Of a stretch of DNA of 7,999 nt, positions 6,597 through 7,999 are shown piece by piece. Where the stretch lies: positions 1-7,999 of the forward strand of contig JAZLLD010000005.1 in the NCBI GenBank assembly GCA_045597945.1. The letters are read 5' to 3'. The position numbers and the translations under genes were made by a program. Position 1 is the first letter of the stretch; each line of letters starts with the position of its first letter. The DNA is from Colimorpha sp045597945. GTDB taxonomy: Bacteria > Bacteroidota > Bacteroidia > Bacteroidales > P3. The notes under the pieces are model-generated. The model searched no databases, was not told the origin of the DNA, and saw only the letters and a list, made by a program, of their open reading frames with translations.

Positions 6597-6629
6597 AAAA
6601 ATTTGTATCTTTGCAAGATGGAAGACAAC
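6597..6629 (+). repeat. Degenerate partial CRISPR repeat
   Basis: This 33-nt stretch matches positions 15-47 of the 47-nt repeat of the array at 7202 onward. The first 24 nt (6597-6620) are identical, including TTTGTATCTTTGCAAGATG, and the end is GAAGACAAC where the repeat has ATAAACAAC, so 30 of 33 positions agree. The 5' 14 nt of the repeat are not preserved. It has the same orientation as the array and lies 572 nt to its left. It may be a decayed repeat left behind by rearrangement. Because the shared core is itself a promoter motif, an ordinary promoter is the alternative. Confidence 0.6.
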
Positions 6630-6637
6630 TCAAAAGG

Positions 6638-6940
6638 CTAGTGTATCTTGTGCCTTCTCGATAACTCAAATTGCGCACCGAACATTGTGGTACCTTCCAT
6701 GTTGGTGTTATCAAATATTGTGCCGACCAAAATGCACCCGTCAAGTATTGCATTCTCTATGTTTGCGTCTGTAAAGTCAGCTCCGCTTAGGTCGGTGTAT
6801 GAAAAGTCTGCGCAAGAAATGTCTCTGCCTCTGAAGTCTGCTTCCGTCAAGTCGAGCCAAGTTAAGTCAGCTCCGGCAAGCTTTTCCTGGTCTTTGTCGG
6901 AGTAGATTATGTATCCGTCAATGTTCTTAATTTCAACCAT
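6638..6940 (-). CDS. Small pentapeptide-repeat protein
   Basis: A 100-residue protein starting at the ATG complementary to 6938-6940; an in-frame TTG at 6949 would add three residues but is less likely. A short head (VEIKNIDGYIIYSDKDQEK) leads into about 13 tandem five-residue units with the A(D/N)LxX pattern: LAGAD, LTEAD, FRGRD, ISCAD, LSGAD, FTDAN and so on, to about residue 90. Such units fold into a right-handed square beta-helix. Similar small proteins with this kind of head are common in Bacteroidota chromosomes and phages. Some larger relatives (Qnr, MfpA) mimic DNA, but nothing here shows that function. A TATCTTTG box lies 24 nt upstream of the ATG. The gene is the only one on the - strand. 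Confidence 0.82.
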   Translation of the reverse strand: MVEIKNIDGYIIYSDKDQEKLAGADLTWLDLTEADFRGRDISCADFSYTDLSGADFTDANIENAILDGCILVGTIFDNTNMEGTTMFGAQFELSRRHKIH

Positions 6941-6963
6941 TGCGTTCAATTTGAAATCCGATG

Positions 6964-6971
6964 CAAAGATA
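6964..6971 (-). promoter_or_regulatory. -7 promoter box of the pentapeptide-repeat gene
   Basis: Read on the - strand this is TATCTTTG, matching the Bacteroidota -7 consensus TAnnTTTG, placed about 24 nt before the ATG at 6940. A poly-A stretch precedes it. A TTTG -33 box at the usual 19-nt spacing is not clear. The surrounding GTATCTTTGCA (6972-6962) is identical to the motif inside each CRISPR repeat. Confidence 0.6.
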
Positions 6972-7023
6972 CGATTTTTTTTTGAAATAGCAGCAATGTC
7001 CTAAGAAATTAACATTAAATAGT

Positions 7024-7031
7024 TATTTTTG
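7024..7031 (+). promoter_or_regulatory. Possible -7 box for the tape-measure fragment
   Basis: TATTTTTG fits TAnnTTTG and lies 20 nt before the ATG at 7052. No good -33 element is seen at the expected distance, so this is tentative. Confidence 0.35.
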
Positions 7032-7051
7032 TGGTATAAAGTTAATATATT

Positions 7052-7240
7052 ATGGCAAAAACCTTATCGCGAACCGTATCTATATATGTTGATGGCAAGC
7101 AGGTGGAGTCCACCCTTGCCTCTCTTCGATCTCAGGTTCAGCACCTGACGAACCTCCAGAAGAAAATGGCGCTAGGTTCTGAGGAGTATATTCAAACCTC
7201 AGTTGTGATTTGCTTAAAAATTTGTATCTTTGCAAGATGA
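7052..7240 (+). pseudogene. N-terminal fragment of a probable phage tail tape-measure protein, cut by the CRISPR array
   Basis: The frame starts at ATG 7052. Its first 50 codons (7052-7201) read MAKTLSRTVSIYVDGKQVES, then a helical stretch with LRSQVQHLTNLQKKMALGSEEYIQTS. The order 'basic start, short YVDGK strand, Leu/Gln-rich helix, GSEEY' is typical of the beginning of tape-measure proteins of Bacteroidota phages and prophages, which normally run to many hundreds of residues. From 7202 the frame enters the first CRISPR repeat and stops at a TGA inside it (7238-7240), adding only 12 repeat-encoded residues. The gene is therefore a remnant. The assignment rests on recalled pattern, not a search. 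Confidence 0.6.
7202..7232 (+). promoter_or_regulatory. Promoter contained within the CRISPR repeat (first copy)
   Basis: The repeat starts with GTTG (7202-7205), followed by exactly 19 nt and then TATCTTTG (7225-7232). This matches the Bacteroidota -33 TTTG / 19-nt / -7 TAnnTTTG promoter with one mismatch in the -33 box. Transcription would begin near repeat position 36-38, about 10 nt before the spacer. The same positions recur in every repeat of the array. The inverted pair ATCTT-TGC-AAGAT (7226-7238) overlaps the -7 box. Confidence 0.55.
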
Positions 7241-7999
7241 TAAACAACTCTGATGGTGCAGACTCTACGACGCCTTATGTTGTGATTTGCTTAAAAATTT
7301 GTATCTTTGCAAGATGATAAACAACCTCCGTTTGTCTGTTCCTTTTCTTTTGCCAGTTGTGATTTGCTTAAAAATTTGTATCTTTGCAAGATGATAAACA
7401 ACAAGGAACATCGGCGAAGATGCGGTTCACGAGTTGTGATTTGCTTAAAAATTTGTATCTTTGCAAGATGATAAACAACAAACTCGTTGTCTGGGAGTAA
7501 CAAAACCATGTTGTGATTTGCTTAAAAATTTGTATCTTTGCAAGATGATAAACAACATGTCTGCCAGCTTCCACAACCGCTGCTTGGTTGTGATTTGCTT
7601 AAAAATTTGTATCTTTGCAAGATGATAAACAACGTGCCGTAGTTGGTCGCATACCTCGGCATAGTTGTGATTTGCTTAAAAATTTGTATCTTTGCAAGAT
7701 GATAAACAACACGAGAAGTCGGGAGTAAAGGAGTCAAACAGTTGTGATTTGCTTAAAAATTTGTATCTTTGCAAGATGATAAACAACGGTTGTTGTCTAG
7801 AAACTCGATAACGTCATGTTGTGATTTGCTTAAAAATTTGTATCTTTGCAAGATGATAAACAACGCTCGCCACTATCGACAACGAGACCGCCGAGTTGTG
7901 ATTTGCTTAAAAATTTGTATCTTTGCAAGATGATAAACAACTTAATATTTGACGACATCTTCCCCCATTGGTTGTGATTTGCTTAAAAATTTGTATCTT
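7202..7999 (+). CRISPR. CRISPR array, 47-nt repeats, type II-C-like, continuing past the right edge
   Basis: Ten complete, identical 47-nt repeats begin at 7202, 7279, 7356, 7433, 7510, 7587, 7664, 7741, 7818 and 7895; an eleventh begins at 7971 and is cut by the window after 29 nt. The repeat begins GTTGTGATTTGC and ends GATGATAAACAAC. Spacers are 30 nt, except the tenth (7942-7970), which is 29 nt; all ten differ. Repeat length and the GTTGT start and ACAAC end match type II-C arrays of Bacteroidota. The repeat is AT-rich (13 of 47 G/C) while the spacers are nearer balanced. Strand is inferred from that family: crRNA would read spacer, then GUUGUGAUUUGC. No cas gene or tracrRNA lies in the 7.2 kb to the left, so cas9/cas1/cas2 should be to the right, possibly convergent, or elsewhere. 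Repeat 1 shows no decay. Confidence 0.97.

Noticed and set aside
6575..6630. Possible tracrRNA anti-repeat on the - strand
   Set aside because: The pairing would cover only the 3' part of the repeat; the part that must pair with GTTGTGATTTGC in mature crRNA is absent, so it is not a working anti-repeat.
6568..6753. - strand frame of 61 codons overlapping the end of the pentapeptide gene
   Set aside because: It is out of frame with the pentapeptide gene and its C-terminal part is the reverse of the repeat remnant; no family features.
6648..6905. + strand open frame of 85 codons rich in Ser and Lys
   Set aside because: It is the antisense shadow of the pentapeptide-repeat gene; its periodicity comes from the five-codon repeat on the other strand.
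7291..7737. Three - strand open frames (7291-7509, 7368-7574, 7522-7737) with repeated VYHLAKIQIFKQIT-like peptide
   Set aside because: They are reverse translations of the CRISPR repeat; the peptide repeats follow the 77-nt array period and have no start signals.

Overview
The window looks like a chromosomal segment of a Bacteroidota bacterium, most likely a Bacteroidales; the genus cannot be read from it. The signs are the parA-parB-DUF5683 neighbourhood typical of that phylum, an ExbB/ExbD/TonB set in the Bacteroidota style, A-rich sequence rather than classical Shine-Dalgarno sites before the genes, TAnnTTTG-type -7 promoter boxes, and a CRISPR array with 47-nt repeats of the kind known from Bacteroidota type II-C systems.

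Positions 1-5886 are compact, all on the + strand and fairly GC-rich. Three blocks follow one another. (1) The end of parA, parB and a DUF5683 membrane protein, a chromosome-partitioning operon. (2) exbB, exbD and a TonB-like transducer, the inner-membrane energy module that powers outer-membrane TonB-dependent transporters. (3) After a long intergenic hairpin, an Hsp15-type S4 RNA-binding protein, and then an ECF sigma factor, a small single-pass membrane protein (probable anti-sigma) and a secreted Spy/CpxP-like protein. That last trio resembles the CnrH-CnrY-CnrX arrangement and may be an envelope- or metal-stress sensing unit.

Positions 5887-6596 hold no credible gene. They contain several palindromic elements: a terminator-like hairpin, a GC-rich block of small hairpins, an 87-bp element with 26-bp inverted arms, and a cluster of ATATAGAATGC-type palindromes. 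Composition becomes clearly more AT-rich from about 6130.

Positions 6597-7999 are a defence/mobile-type region. A 33-nt degenerate piece of the CRISPR repeat (6597-6629) is followed by a small pentapeptide-repeat gene on the - strand, divergently arranged promoter boxes, and the first ~50 codons of what looks like a phage tail tape-measure gene. That gene is cut off exactly where the CRISPR array begins at 7202. The array runs off the right edge with ten complete repeats, an eleventh partial one and ten spacers. Each repeat contains GTTG, 19 nt, then TATCTTTG, which fits a Bacteroidota promoter, so every spacer may be transcribed from its own upstream repeat. No cas gene or tracrRNA is visible, so the effector genes must lie to the right or elsewhere, or the array is an orphan. 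The most interesting part of the window is this left edge of the array: the built-in promoters, the truncated phage gene, and the detached repeat remnant 572 nt away.
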